Shown one piece after another: positions 52,476 to 61,684 of a stretch of 64,000 bases of DNA (position 1 is the first letter of the stretch; every line of letters starts with the position of its first letter). The translations under genes and the position numbers were made by a program. Source of the stretch: Chryseobacterium sp. Leaf394 (lineage in GTDB: Bacteria; Bacteroidota; Bacteroidia; Flavobacteriales; Weeksellaceae). The DNA is taken from NCBI RefSeq assembly GCF_001424105.1, contig NZ_LMQH01000004.1, positions 261,030 through 325,029 on the forward strand. The letters run 5' to 3'. Under the pieces are notes generated by a model, which did not search any database, was not told where the DNA came from, and saw only the letters and a program-made list of their open reading frames with translations.

Positions 52476-53936
52476 CTACAAAGAATAATTTGGAGCTTCC
52501 TGAGTAATAATAACATCATGAGGATGAGATTCTTTCAAACCGCTTCCGGTAATCATCACCATTTTGGTGTCTTTCTGTAAAGCTTCAATATCTTTTGCTC
52601 CACAGTAGCCCATTCCGGCTCTTAAACCTCCGGTAAGCTGGAAAACAACATCTTCTATTTTACCTTTGCTTGGCACACGTCCTTCAATTCCTTCAGGAAC
52701 AAATTTCTTAGCCTCACTCTGGAAATATCTTTCTTTTCCTCCACGTTTCATGGCGGAAAGACTTCCCATTCCCTGGTATGTTTTGAATTTTCTACCCTGG
52801 AAGATGATTTCTTCTCCCGGTGCTTCATCTGTTCCGGCAAGAAGTGAACCCAGCATTACTGCTCCTGCTCCACTCGCAATTGCTTTTACGATGTCTCCTG
52901 AAAGTTTGATTCCACCATCAGCGATGACCGCTACATTTTTAGACTGAGCATATTCATAAACATTGTAAATCGCAGATAACTGAGGAACTCCAACTCCTGC
53001 AACTACTCTTGTTGTACAGATTGAACCTGGACCAACTCCTACCTTTACAACATTCGCTCCTGCATTGATCAGATCCTCGGCAGCTTCGGCGGTTACAATG
53101 TTTCCACCTACAATATCCAGATTAGGATAGGATTTTCTGATTTCAGAAATCTTATCTAAAACACCTTTTGAATGTCCGTGAGCAGAATCGATACCGATAA
53201 TGTCAACTCCGGCTTCCACCAAAGCAGCCACTCTATCCATCGTGTCTTCGCCTACGCCAACTCCTGCACCAACAATCAGACGGCCTTTATGGTCTTTATT
53301 TGAGTTGGGATATTCGAGCTGATTGTCGATATCTTTAATCGTAATTAAACCTACCAGTTTATTGTTTTCATCAACGATCGGAAGCTTTTCTACACGGCTT
53401 TTAAGAAGAATTTCTTTGGCTTTTTCAAGGTTTGTATTTTTATCAGAAGTGATCAGATTATTTTTGGTCATAATCTCTTCTACCTTCAGATCAAGGTTTT
53501 CCTGATATTTTACGTCTCTGTTGGTGATAATTCCGATCAGCGTGTTTTCGGCATCCACTACGGGAAGACCTGAAATTTTATATCTTGCCATCGTTTCTTT
53601 AGCCTCAGCCAAAGTGTGATCTTTTGAAAGCGTTACGGGATCAGAGATCATTCCGTTTTCGGAACGTTTTACTCTGTTGACCTGAGCAGCCTGCTCTTCG
53701 ATGGTCATATTTTTATGAATGAAACCCAAACCACCAACTCTTGCCAGTGCAATCGCCAAATCAGCCTCCGTCACCGTATCCATTGCTGCGGAAACGATAG
53801 GAACGTTAAGCGTAATTTTGTCGGTAAGTCTTGATTTTAATGAAACCTGATTAGGTAAAACTTCAGAATAAGCAGGGACTAGAAGCACGTCATCGAAAGT
53901 GATGGCTGTCTCTACAATTTTGTTATGAATAGACAT
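52476..53936 (-). CDS. guaB: Inosine-5'-monophosphate dehydrogenase
   Basis: 486 residues; oxidises IMP to XMP with NAD, committing to [19 protein letters not shown] begins the barrel, two CBS regulatory domains occupy ~95-210, and [19 protein letters not shown] carries catalytic Cys307. Later [15 protein letters not shown] and the flap region [12 protein letters not shown] are visible. Minus-strand promoter element TAATTTTG (plus 53950-53957). No guaA adjacent. Confidence 0.97.
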   Translation of the reverse strand: MSIHNKIVETAITFDDVLLVPAYSEVLPNQVSLKSRLTDKITLNVPIVSAAMDTVTEADLAIALARVGGLGFIHKNMTIEEQAAQVNRVKRSENGMISDPVTLSKDHTLAEAKETMARYKISGLPVVDAENTLIGIITNRDVKYQENLDLKVEEIMTKNNLITSDKNTNLEKAKEILLKSRVEKLPIVDENNKLVGLITIKDIDNQLEYPNSNKDHKGRLIVGAGVGVGEDTMDRVAALVEAGVDIIGIDSAHGHSKGVLDKISEIRKSYPNLDIVGGNIVTAEAAEDLINAGANVVKVGVGPGSICTTRVVAGVGVPQLSAIYNVYEYAQSKNVAVIADGGIKLSGDIVKAIASGAGAVMLGSLLAGTDEAPGEEIIFQGRKFKTYQGMGSLSAMKRGGKERYFQSEAKKFVPEGIEGRVPSKGKIEDVVFQLTGGLRAGMGYCGAKDIEALQKDTKMVMITGSGLKESHPHDVIITQEAPNYSL

Positions 53937-54032
53937 CTTTACTTTCTTGCAAAATTAAGACTTTTTACCGGAATACGAAAATGAGTTTAAATAGTTTAAA
54001 TAAAACTTAACAATACATAAAATAAATGTAAA

Positions 54033-54059
54033 AATGACCGTCTCAAAAAGACGGTCATT
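54033..54059 (-). terminator. Terminator of the sigma-factor operon
   Basis: TGACCGTCT pairs with AGACGGTCA around CAAAA, with extra A/T pairs outside. It lies after the end of the minus-strand gene at 54083. Confidence 0.8.
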
Positions 54060-54082
54060 AAAGTTAAATATAAAATGAACTG

Positions 54083-55363
54083 TTAATCTATTTTTCTCAG
54101 ACTTCCGCCAGAGACTTTGCTGATGTCTGAATCAATTTTAGGATTTCCCTTATACTCTATAGTTCCTCCTGATGAAGCTCTTGCAGAAAGTTCGTCTAAA
54201 ATATGGGTTGATATTCTTGCTCCGGAAGTTGACTGAACTTTCAGCTGACCAAATTTAAAACCTTCTGCATTGAAAACCGCTCCGCTGCTCATATCCACCG
54301 TACCAAATCTTGCATTGCCTTTAAGGTTCGCAGTGGAACCGCTTGATGATTTTACTGACAGATCATTGGTATTGAGCTGAGAATTCATTACCGCTCCTGA
54401 GTTTACTTCAACTACAGTATGTTCTTTGATATTTAACGTACCATTTACAACTGATCCCGAAGAAATATTAAGAGCCAAACGATTTTCATTAATATTATTT
54501 ATCGAATTAAATATCGCTCCTGAAGAAGTTTTAATCGACTCGATTTTGGGGGCTGAAACATTCACGCTGATGTTTTTGATCTGTAAATTTTTCTTATCCT
54601 TGTTATCAATATAAACATTAAGAATCCCATCCTCTACTTTTGTAACAACATACTGCATTTTGTCAGCATCAGCTACCACTCTTACACTGACAGGATTTTC
54701 CTGTTTAAAATTAACTACAACTCCCGTAGCTGCACTGATTCCCAAAAACTGGCCTACATTTCTGTCTTCTCCACTCAGGTAAACGCTGTTTTTATTTTGA
54801 CTTGTATTTTCTTTCTTACCGCTTTTTACAGTCAGCGTATTTTCTGACGAACTGATCATTTTATTCACATCATCCATCTTCATCTTTCCGTTCAGCATAA
54901 AAATCACAATCTCATCTTTGGAATCTACATTGAAAATCAGATTTTCAAGAATGCCGTTTTTTGCGTTTTCGGCAAGAAATTTCATTGAGACATCGTCACT
55001 TTTCAATGACATTAATTCATTAAGATTAAGATCTGAAAGCAGTTTTGACACCCTTTCACTTTTCTCTTCATTCATTTTGATCTGACCTCTATTTTCAGAT
55101 TTCAAATGATCGGGAAATGTAATTTTATTAAAAACCAATAATTTCAAACCATCCACATCGCGCATTACAGGCTTAATTTTACCTAAATACTCATCGCTGA
55201 TATCGATGCTGTTGAGCAAAGCAAACATTGGTTTTTTAATTTCAATTGAAGTCACACCCTTTTTCTGCATATCGTTGAAGAGCTGATCAATTTTTTCATT
55301 CTGAGCTGTACAGGTCGTAAAGCTGCCCAGAAAAAAGAGGATGAATAAAACTATATTTTTCAT
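54083..55363 (-). CDS. Secreted DUF4252-GIN (DUF2807) fusion protein
   Basis: 426 residues. Signal peptide KNIVLFILFFLGSFTTCTA before QNEKID. Residues ~22-190 follow DUF4252 (GVTSIEIKKPMFALLNSID, LNELMSLKSDDVSMKFLAENAKNG, EIVIFMLNGKMKMDDVNKM). Residues ~200-426 are a GIN/DUF2807 adhesin-like head: FLGISAATGVVVNF, VVADADKMQYVVTKVEDGIL, and repeated SSGA/SSGS turns of a beta-helix. Third gene of the ECF sigma/anti-sigma operon, so probably an envelope protein under that stress circuit. Confidence 0.82.
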   Translation of the reverse strand: MKNIVLFILFFLGSFTTCTAQNEKIDQLFNDMQKKGVTSIEIKKPMFALLNSIDISDEYLGKIKPVMRDVDGLKLLVFNKITFPDHLKSENRGQIKMNEEKSERVSKLLSDLNLNELMSLKSDDVSMKFLAENAKNGILENLIFNVDSKDEIVIFMLNGKMKMDDVNKMISSSENTLTVKSGKKENTSQNKNSVYLSGEDRNVGQFLGISAATGVVVNFKQENPVSVRVVADADKMQYVVTKVEDGILNVYIDNKDKKNLQIKNISVNVSAPKIESIKTSSGAIFNSINNINENRLALNISSGSVVNGTLNIKEHTVVEVNSGAVMNSQLNTNDLSVKSSSGSTANLKGNARFGTVDMSSGAVFNAEGFKFGQLKVQSTSGARISTHILDELSARASSGGTIEYKGNPKIDSDISKVSGGSLRKID

Positions 55364-55375
55364 TGTATTTCTATT

Positions 55376-56026
55376 TTAATATTCTTCTGTAAAACCTTCG
55401 TCTTTATTAAAAGAAGCTACCGTTTTCCTGAATTCTTTACCCATTTTCATCAGTGAAAAAGTGGTGACATCCAACGCTTCTTTCTCACTCGAAATTTTTC
55501 TTCCGTTTACAATTACATAAGAATCTCTGTACCCGGAGGAATCTTCAGAAACTGCATTCTGGACAAATTTTGGTTTGATCTGTTTTTTCATTCTGGCCTT
55601 TTTCGAAAGAATTTCATCCAGTACATCGTTTTCAGCAACCGTGCTTTCAACAAAAACCGAATCTCTCTTTTCTCCCGCTATAGAATCGGAATAATTGACA
55701 GCCATCTGATTTTCATGCTCATGATTTTCGGCGACAAACTCATTTTTCTGTTTCAGAACTTCGTTTTTGACTAAATTTTCCTGATTTGCAACTGTGTTTT
55801 TATTTAAATTAAAAATTAAGGTCAAACCTAAAACAATCACTGCACTTGCAGCCATCCAAAACCATTTCGGAAAAGAAGGTTTACTGTTTTTTATAGGAAT
55901 TACAGACTTATCTTCATTACTGCCTTCCGCTTTTTGAAGAAAATCTTCAAAATCCCAGTTCATTTTTTCTTCCTTTAAACTTTGGAAGACTTCGTTATAT
56001 TTATCTTGAAATTTGTCGTTGCTCAT
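55376..56026 (-). CDS. Putative anti-sigma factor with one membrane helix
   Basis: 216 residues. The N-terminal ~50 are cytoplasmic and acidic (NEVFQSLKEEKMNWDFEDFL), one membrane helix lies near residues 55-74 (FWMAASAVIVLGLTLIFNL), and the rest is periplasmic, ending in a conserved-looking YVIVNGRKISSEKEALDVT. The zinc-binding ZAS motif is absent, so this is assigned from topology and from its 26-bp overlap with the sigma gene. It likely holds the sigma factor at the membrane. Confidence 0.65.
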   Translation of the reverse strand: MSNDKFQDKYNEVFQSLKEEKMNWDFEDFLQKAEGSNEDKSVIPIKNSKPSFPKWFWMAASAVIVLGLTLIFNLNKNTVANQENLVKNEVLKQKNEFVAENHEHENQMAVNYSDSIAGEKRDSVFVESTVAENDVLDEILSKKARMKKQIKPKFVQNAVSEDSSGYRDSYVIVNGRKISSEKEALDVTTFSLMKMGKEFRKTVASFNKDEGFTEEY

Positions 56027-56510
56027 AGCTCATCAATTGTGAGATTTGTTCTTTTACTTTTTGTCTCGCCCGCATAAGATTGACTCTTACTGCGTTTTCT
56101 TCCATTTCCAGCATTTCAGAAATTTCAGACACTTCATATTCTTCTACGTCCTTCAAATGAATGACCATTTTCTGTTTTTCAGGAAGCTGGTTGATAAAAC
56201 CGATAATCTGCTCCTTCATATTGTTTACATCCATGCTGTACAATTCTGACCGGTGAAGCTGTAGATCTGCAAAACCTAACTTAACATCATGATGCTTCAG
56301 TCTGTTCAGACATTCATTTTTGACAGATTTTAAAGCATAAGATTTAAAATTTCCAAACTGCGCCAGTTCCTCTTTTTTCTCCCAGAATTTGATCATCAAA
56401 TCCTGAACTACATCTTCGGCTTCATCGCTGCTCATCACAAACCTTTTCGCAAAACGATACATCTCATCTCTGAGAATAAATACCGTATTCCTAAAAGTTT
56501 CATGGGTCAT
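56001..56510 (-). CDS. ECF-type RNA polymerase sigma factor
   Basis: 169 residues. Region 2 (RDEMYRFAKRFVMSSDEAEDVVQDLMIKFWEK) contacts core polymerase and the -10 region; region 4 (INQLPEKQKMVIHLKDVEEY, SEMLEMEENAVRVNLMRARQKVKE) is a helix-turn-helix. First gene of an operon with a putative anti-sigma factor and a secreted DUF4252-GIN protein, the arrangement of envelope-responsive ECF circuits in Flavobacteriia. The target regulon is unknown. Confidence 0.9.
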   Translation of the reverse strand: MTHETFRNTVFILRDEMYRFAKRFVMSSDEAEDVVQDLMIKFWEKKEELAQFGNFKSYALKSVKNECLNRLKHHDVKLGFADLQLHRSELYSMDVNNMKEQIIGFINQLPEKQKMVIHLKDVEEYEVSEISEMLEMEENAVRVNLMRARQKVKEQISQLMSYEQRQISR

Positions 56511-56771
56511 AAATCTGTTTCTATTAGTAAGACAATCTGAATTGGAAATATATTACACTTCAATGAAAAAAACTTCAAAAAAGTTTGAAGTTTTAATTTT
56601 TATTTGCTGTAAAACAAATTATTTTGAAACATTAAGATCTATTAAGTTTTTTAGAATTAATAAGTTGAGCTTCGCTTTAAGCCACATGCTTAATTAATAT
56701 CTTCGGATATTTACTTAAAAAAACTTAACAACTAAAACATTTTAATAGTTCAAATTTCTCCTCAACATTTT
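56511..56771. other. 261-bp intergenic region
   Basis: AT-rich, with no gene and no strong hairpin recognised. It should hold the promoter of the sigma operon, but no clear TAnnTTTG was identified on the minus strand. Confidence 0.4.
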
Positions 56772-57932
56772 TTAATAATTTTCAAAAATATGCTTAAAGA
56801 TTGCCTTGTCATGCTCAGTTAAAGGCAATTTTCGTCTTGCCATTACTTTTTCAGCGACCTCATAAGCTTTGTCTAATTTAAACCGTTCATCATCTTTAAA
56901 TCCGCCCCAGGAAAAATTTTCAATTAAATTTGGAGGGAAACCTTCTTTAAAAATGTTGGATGCCACGCCGATTACCGTTCCGGTATTCAATTGCGTATTA
57001 ATTGCTGTTTTAGAATGATCTCCCATAATCACACCGGCAAACTGCAATCCTGTATCCTGAAAATCTTTGGTTCTGTAATTCCACAATTTTACATTTCCGT
57101 AATTATTTTTGAGATTGGATGAATTGGTATCTGCACCCAGATTACACCACTCGCCAATCACCGAATTTCCAACAAAACCATCATGACCTTTATTGGAATA
57201 TCCGAAAATAATGATGTTGCTCACCTCACCACCCACTTTCGAATGCGGGCCAACCGTTGTAGCACCGTAAATTTTCGCGCCCAAATTGAATTTTGAACCT
57301 TCGCAAAGCGCAATCGGACCACGGAGATTACAACCTTCCATTACTTCTGCATTTTTTCCAATGTAAATCTTTCCGGTTTTGGTATTTATGGTTGAAAATT
57401 CAACTTCAGCACCTTCTTCAATAAATAAATCTTCTTTATTGCCTAAAAACCCATTTGTAGATGATAATTCCTGTGAAGTTTTTCCTTTAGTCAATAATTC
57501 AAAATCGAAATCGATGGCTTCTTTGTTAAAAGTAAAAAGGTCGGTTGGTTTTTTGAAGAAAATCAATTTTTCTTTGATATCGGTCATCTTTTCAATCTGA
57601 TTCAGAGAAAATCCATTCATATTGATTTTTGCAGCAACAAGTTCATCTTCATAAACCAATGCTTCGCCTTGTTTTAGATCTTTAATCTGCTCAATTACTG
57701 TTTCCGTAGGCAAAAAATTGGGAACTAAAAACAGACTTTCTTTTTTCTCCGGCTCTCTGAATTTCTGCTGAAGATACATTTCTGTAAACCATGAAATTTC
57801 ATTTGAGTCTAAAATTTTCTGCCATCTTTCGGAAAACGTAAGAATTCCGCAACGCATTTCTGCGACAGGACGGGTAAAAGTAAGCGGAAGAAAATCTTCC
57901 CAATATTGTGCATCGGAGAATACGAGTTGCAT
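56772..57932 (-). CDS. GlmU-family sugar nucleotidyltransferase
   Basis: 386 residues. The N-terminal part (LVFSDAQYWEDFLPLTFTRPVAEMRCGIL) is the family's replacement for the usual nucleotidyltransferase start. The C-terminal half is a left-handed beta-helix with hexapeptide repeats (IGKNAEVMEGCNLRGPIALCEG, IYGATTVGPHSKVGGEVSN, NSVIGEWCNLGADTNSSNLKNNYGNVKL), as in acyl- and nucleotidyltransferases. It is likely a sugar-1-phosphate nucleotidyl- and/or acyltransferase. Substrate not determined. Confidence 0.82.
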   Translation of the reverse strand: MQLVFSDAQYWEDFLPLTFTRPVAEMRCGILTFSERWQKILDSNEISWFTEMYLQQKFREPEKKESLFLVPNFLPTETVIEQIKDLKQGEALVYEDELVAAKINMNGFSLNQIEKMTDIKEKLIFFKKPTDLFTFNKEAIDFDFELLTKGKTSQELSSTNGFLGNKEDLFIEEGAEVEFSTINTKTGKIYIGKNAEVMEGCNLRGPIALCEGSKFNLGAKIYGATTVGPHSKVGGEVSNIIIFGYSNKGHDGFVGNSVIGEWCNLGADTNSSNLKNNYGNVKLWNYRTKDFQDTGLQFAGVIMGDHSKTAINTQLNTGTVIGVASNIFKEGFPPNLIENFSWGGFKDDERFKLDKAYEVAEKVMARRKLPLTEHDKAIFKHIFENY

Positions 57933-57959
57933 GCGGGTTTGGGTTTAAAATTTATGTTT

Positions 57960-57988
57960 CGGGTTCCGGGATTCGGGATTCGAATGTG
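57960..57988. repeat. 7-bp-period repeat near a gene start
   Basis: CGGGTTC, CGGGATT, CGGGATT, CGAATGT follow one another with period 7, upstream of the gene at 56772-57932. Related in period, not in sequence, to arrays at 39624, 59954 and 63945. Confidence 0.55.
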
Positions 57989-58052
57989 ACAAAAATACAA
58001 ATCCTGGGATAAATTTTTGCCATGGAGATTTTAATTTTGAGTGATGCACACA

Positions 58053-58082
58053 AAAAAAGCCTCCCGAAAACCGGAAGACTTT
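58053..58082 (-). terminator. Terminator of rpmE2
   Basis: On the minus strand AAGTCTTCCG pairs with CGGGAGGCTT (two wobble pairs), followed by a T-run. Confidence 0.75.
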
Positions 58083-58104
58083 AAAATATTGTAAATTCAA
58101 AAAA

Positions 58105-58356
58105 TTACTTAGCGAATTTTTTGTATTTGTTCATGAACTTGTCAACTCTACCTGCAGTGTCAACCAATTTAGTTTTTCCTGTGTAGAAAGGGTGAGAAGT
58201 AGAAGAGATTTCCATTTTGATCAATGGGTACTCAGTTCCTTCATACTCGATTGTGTCTTTAGTGTCTGCAGTAGATTTGCATAAAAATACCTCGTCGTTA
58301 CTCATATCTTTGAAAACAACAAGTCTATAATTTTCTGGGTGAATTCCGTTTTTCAT
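58105..58356 (-). CDS. rpmE2: 50S ribosomal protein L31 type B
   Basis: 83 residues. [25 protein letters not shown] and the end [27 protein letters not shown] are L31 signatures. The cysteine quartet that binds zinc in type A L31 is absent, so this is the type B (zinc-independent) form. A full promoter, TTTG-N19-TATTTTTG, lies upstream (plus 58430-58460). Confidence 0.95.
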   Translation of the reverse strand: MKNGIHPENYRLVVFKDMSNDEVFLCKSTADTKDTIEYEGTEYPLIKMEISSTSHPFYTGKTKLVDTAGRVDKFMNKYKKFAK

Positions 58357-58429
58357 AATAAATTTTTTAAAAAATTAAAGTTTTGCTTTCGAAATAGTAA
58401 TGGTATTTCTTCTGCTAAATTTTAGGTTG

Positions 58430-58460
58430 CAAAAATACAATTTTTTTTAAAATATCCAAA
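58430..58460 (-). promoter_or_regulatory. Promoter of rpmE2
   Basis: On the minus strand TTTG (plus 58457-58460), 19 bp, then TATTTTTG (plus 58430-58437): a complete Bacteroidota promoter. No inverted repeat resembling a Zur box was recognised by eye. Confidence 0.65.
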
Positions 58461-58539
58461 CACCTTGAACATTATTTTTCTGAAATAAGAAAATTGAAGT
58501 ATTTTTCGTTAAATTTGGAACTCTTAAACCTGAATTTCA

Positions 58540-59952
58540 ATGAAATTTAAAATCATTCTTCTAAGTTCCTTCTGGATACTTTTATTGGCCGTTTCCTGCA
58601 ACAGAGACGAAATCTCTTTCGACACGCCGTCTCAGGAACTCAGCTTTAACCGTGATACAATATTTTGTGATACCGTTTATCATCAGGTAAGATCTGAAAC
58701 GTACGCCGTAAAAGTGTATAACAACGAAGACAAAGATGTTCTGATCCCAAGAATTCATCTTGAAAAAGGAGGGGCTTCTTTATACAAGATCAATGTCGAC
58801 GGTAAACCAGGTTTTGATTTTAAAGATGTTCCTTTAAGAAAAAAAGACAGTCTTTATATTTTTGTTGAAATAGCTCCTTCAGCTACCGGACCCGAAGCGA
58901 TTGCTGAAGACAGAGTGCTTTTCACTAGTCCGGCCGGACAGCAACATGTGACCTTATTTTCAGTAGTTCAGGATGCTGAATTTTTTATTCAGACACCAAC
59001 CAATCCTAATGTAATTGATGCCAATACCAACTGGACCAACTCTAAAGCTAAAATTATCTACGGAAATCTGACTTTGGATGACGGCATTGCACTGAATGTA
59101 CAGTCGGGAACTAAAATTTATTTCCACAAAAACAGCGGAATGAAAATTTCCAATGGCGCTTCCCTGAATCTGAACGGAACCCAAACCGAGCAAATCATCA
59201 TGCGTGGCGACCGAAACGACACCTATTACGACACGATCCCAAACAACTGGAACTCGGTAAAAATGGAAGCCGGATCAATTTTAAATATGAATCATACAAG
59301 ACTTTTTGGAGGAATCAATGGTCTTGACATGAAGCAGGCAACTGCCAATATCAATAATTCTTTTATTCATAATTTTTTAGATAATGGGATTTACGCTGTT
59401 GCGTCGACGGTAAATGCAAGCAATCTGGTAATGAACAACTGTGGAGACGCCTGCGTTTCTATTTTTAAGGGTGGAAATCATTCTTATGTCCATTCTACAA
59501 TTGCCAATTATTCAGATCTTTTGAGTTCCAGAAACCGAATAGGAATTTTCGCCACTAATGAATGGAAGAATGAAACCGGACAAATAGAACAGGGTGCCTT
59601 ACAACAATTAAACATCTGGAATTCGATTGTTTACTCTGACCGGGATAATGCTGTGAATTTTGAGCAGACGCCTGGGCAGCAGTTCAACTTTCTGATCAGA
59701 AATTCACTTCTGAAATATTCAGGAACTTCCGAGGCCGGTTTTCCTTTTGACAATAACCCAACTTTTGTTGTTCAGAGTTTAAAAAACGAAGATCCTAAAT
59801 TCATTAATTTCTTTGCTGCACAGATGAATCTCCGCGTAAAAGCTGATTCTCCGGCGAGAAATAAAGGCAATGCAGCCATCGCTGCTTCGGTTCCAACAGA
59901 TATCGTCGGCGTTTCAAGAACTTCCAATATAACTTTGGGAGCCTATCAGTAA
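58540..59952 (+). CDS. Lipoprotein with right-handed beta-helix
   Basis: 470 residues. Lipobox ILLLAVSC (Cys20). The N-terminal ~130 residues form a beta-sandwich (FNRDTIFCDTVYHQVRSETYAVKVYNN), followed by a right-handed beta-helix with repeated strands (IYGNLTLDDGIALNVQSGTK, NNSFIHNFLDNGIYAVAST, NASNLVMNNCGDACVSIF) and the closing NKGNAAIAASVPTDIVGVSR with LGAYQ, as in polysaccharide-binding or lyase-like surface proteins. Probably exposed at the outer membrane. No enzyme family identified. Confidence 0.82.
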   Translation: MKFKIILLSSFWILLLAVSCNRDEISFDTPSQELSFNRDTIFCDTVYHQVRSETYAVKVYNNEDKDVLIPRIHLEKGGASLYKINVDGKPGFDFKDVPLRKKDSLYIFVEIAPSATGPEAIAEDRVLFTSPAGQQHVTLFSVVQDAEFFIQTPTNPNVIDANTNWTNSKAKIIYGNLTLDDGIALNVQSGTKIYFHKNSGMKISNGASLNLNGTQTEQIIMRGDRNDTYYDTIPNNWNSVKMEAGSILNMNHTRLFGGINGLDMKQATANINNSFIHNFLDNGIYAVASTVNASNLVMNNCGDACVSIFKGGNHSYVHSTIANYSDLLSSRNRIGIFATNEWKNETGQIEQGALQQLNIWNSIVYSDRDNAVNFEQTPGQQFNFLIRNSLLKYSGTSEAGFPFDNNPTFVVQSLKNEDPKFINFFAAQMNLRVKADSPARNKGNAAIAASVPTDIVGVSRTSNITLGAYQ

Positions 59953-59953
59953 A

Positions 59954-60002
59954 TTTGAGATTTGAGATTTGAGATTTGAGATTCGAGATTTGAGATTCGA
60001 AA
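59954..60002. repeat. Tandem heptanucleotide array TTTGAGA
   Basis: Seven contiguous 7-bp units: four perfect TTTGAGA, then TTCGAGA, TTTGAGA, TTCGAAA. It starts right after the stop of the beta-helix lipoprotein. Confidence 0.85.
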
Positions 60003-60070
60003 ATAAGTGATGAGCAATTATTAATGTAATTGACACAAGTTTGATCAAAACAATATTACGGATTTAACTC

Positions 60071-60140
60071 TTGGCTCTTTTAACTTTTGCCTTTGCTCTT
60101 TACTTGGCTCTTTTAACTTTAAACCTGGCTCTTTTTAACA
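60071..60140 (+). repeat. Direct repeat upstream of the MazG-like gene
   Basis: A 17-bp sequence beginning TTGGCTCTTTTAAC occurs at 60071-60087 and 60104-60120, with a partial third copy at 60126-60140 that reaches the gene's start codon. Confidence 0.75.
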
Positions 60141-60466
60141 TGGAAATTACTACGCTTCAAACACAGGTGGACGAATGGATCAAAACCATTGGTGTCCGAT
60201 ATTTTAATGAACTGACCAACATGGCAATGCTTACCGAGGAAGTAGGCGAAGTTGCCAGAATTATTGCCAGAAGATATGGTGAGCAGAGCGAGAAGGAAAG
60301 CGATAAGACCAAAGATCTGGGCGAAGAATTAGCCGATGTTTTGTTTGTAACTTTATGTCTGGCCAATCAAACCGGTGTCAATCTGCAGGAAGCTTTTGAC
60401 AAAAAAATGAAGATAAAAACTGATCGCGATAAAGACAGGCATCAGAATAATCAAAAATTGAAATAG
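60140..60466 (+). CDS. MazG-like nucleotide pyrophosphohydrolase
   Basis: 108 residues from ATG 60140; a longer in-frame start at 60071 would translate the direct repeats. EEVGEVARIIARRY and DLGEELADVLFVTLCLAN supply the acidic metal-binding residues of the all-alpha NTP pyrophosphohydrolase fold. It likely hydrolyses a nucleotide triphosphate; the exact substrate is unknown. The next gene starts 6 bp later. Confidence 0.85.
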   Translation: MEITTLQTQVDEWIKTIGVRYFNELTNMAMLTEEVGEVARIIARRYGEQSEKESDKTKDLGEELADVLFVTLCLANQTGVNLQEAFDKKMKIKTDRDKDRHQNNQKLK

Positions 60467-60472
60467 AAACTC

Positions 60473-61684
60473 ATGAAGTTCCGCTTTACTTACTTGCTAC
60501 TTCTTCTTACATTTACCTTTTACAGCTCACAAATTTTTGTGCCTTATCGTCAAGGTGACAAATTTGGAATTTCTGATGAAAGCGGAAAACTGGTGGTTCC
60601 TTCACAGTTCGATAAAATCGCTGTTGGATATAATAACGATTTCACAGGAATTAAAATCAGCCCAAGTTTGAAAAAATCTTACATTCTAAAAGACAGAATC
60701 ATTTTGAAAGACACCGATTTTGCCTATTTTGAAAATGAAGGAGATTTTGTAAAAGCTGTTAAAATAAAGGATAAAGAAGCCTATAATGGTTCGCACGGAA
60801 ATCCGAATTATCTTTCAAAGTTTCTATACAATCTCAAAGGTGAACAGATTCTTGACCGGGCTTACAACAATATTATTGTAATTGATGAAAGCGCAACCAA
60901 AGGAAATGCTTTAAAAGAAACAGCACTTTTACTTTTGTACTCTTCCGAAAACCATTATGGATTATACCAAATCGATAAAAAGCAAAAGAAAATCATCAAA
61001 ACTTTTTTTGAAAATTCTTATGACGTAGATACAGATTATGAGAAGTTTCCAAAATCTTTTGCCATAACGTACGATTCAGGCGGGATGAAAAAGAAACTGC
61101 TAATCGATTTTGAAAACGGAAAGATTAAATCATCAAAAACAGACGAATTAGGATATAGCAACGATAATGGTCGCAACGGTTACGGCCGCTCCGGTTATTC
61201 TTCGTACGAAGCCACAAAAATGCCGAATTTTGAGGTAGAAAAAAATCCCATACCAGAAAACTCAGAAGGAAAAATCATTCACGTAAGAGAATCTTTTGAG
61301 GATAAAACACCGGAAGAATTATCTTTTGAAACAAAGGACGCCTCTTATGATTACGCCTATATCAAAAAAGAGAAAAATAAATCCGGCTATTTTCTAACAA
61401 GCGAAAACAAGTATTTGATCATGCCAAAATATGATAAAATAATGATTGCGGACGGTCACGGAGTTTTTGCCAGCGGATTTATAGTTAAAAATTCAGAAAA
61501 CTATCAATATCTGGTATTCATGAATAAAACTCAGGAATTTATAACACCTGAATCTAAAATGATTCCCTATTTTTTCCGGAGAGATTATGGAAAAAAAGGC
61601 TTCCAACTCTTCAAAATGTTTGATAAAGACAATAAATTTTTCTGCTACGCAGATCAAAACGGCAAATTATACTATTCAAAATGA
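60473..61684 (+). CDS. Secreted WG-repeat-like protein
   Basis: 403 residues. Signal peptide KFRFTYLLLLLTFTFYSS. The segment GDKFGISDESGKLVVPSQFDKI near residue 30 is a WG-type repeat, echoed by SENKYLIMPKYDKIMIADGHG near residue 310. The rest is charged and beta-rich. The stop overlaps the aroA ATG (ATGA), so aroA is probably cotranslated. Function unknown. Confidence 0.7.
   Translation: MKFRFTYLLLLLTFTFYSSQIFVPYRQGDKFGISDESGKLVVPSQFDKIAVGYNNDFTGIKISPSLKKSYILKDRIILKDTDFAYFENEGDFVKAVKIKDKEAYNGSHGNPNYLSKFLYNLKGEQILDRAYNNIIVIDESATKGNALKETALLLLYSSENHYGLYQIDKKQKKIIKTFFENSYDVDTDYEKFPKSFAITYDSGGMKKKLLIDFENGKIKSSKTDELGYSNDNGRNGYGRSGYSSYEATKMPNFEVEKNPIPENSEGKIIHVRESFEDKTPEELSFETKDASYDYAYIKKEKNKSGYFLTSENKYLIMPKYDKIMIADGHGVFASGFIVKNSENYQYLVFMNKTQEFITPESKMIPYFFRRDYGKKGFQLFKMFDKDNKFFCYADQNGKLYYSK

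Noticed and set aside
60071..60139. Hydrophobic N-terminal extension of the MazG-like protein
   Set aside because: The apparent membrane segment is translated direct repeat DNA; ATG 60140 begins the family's normal N-terminus.
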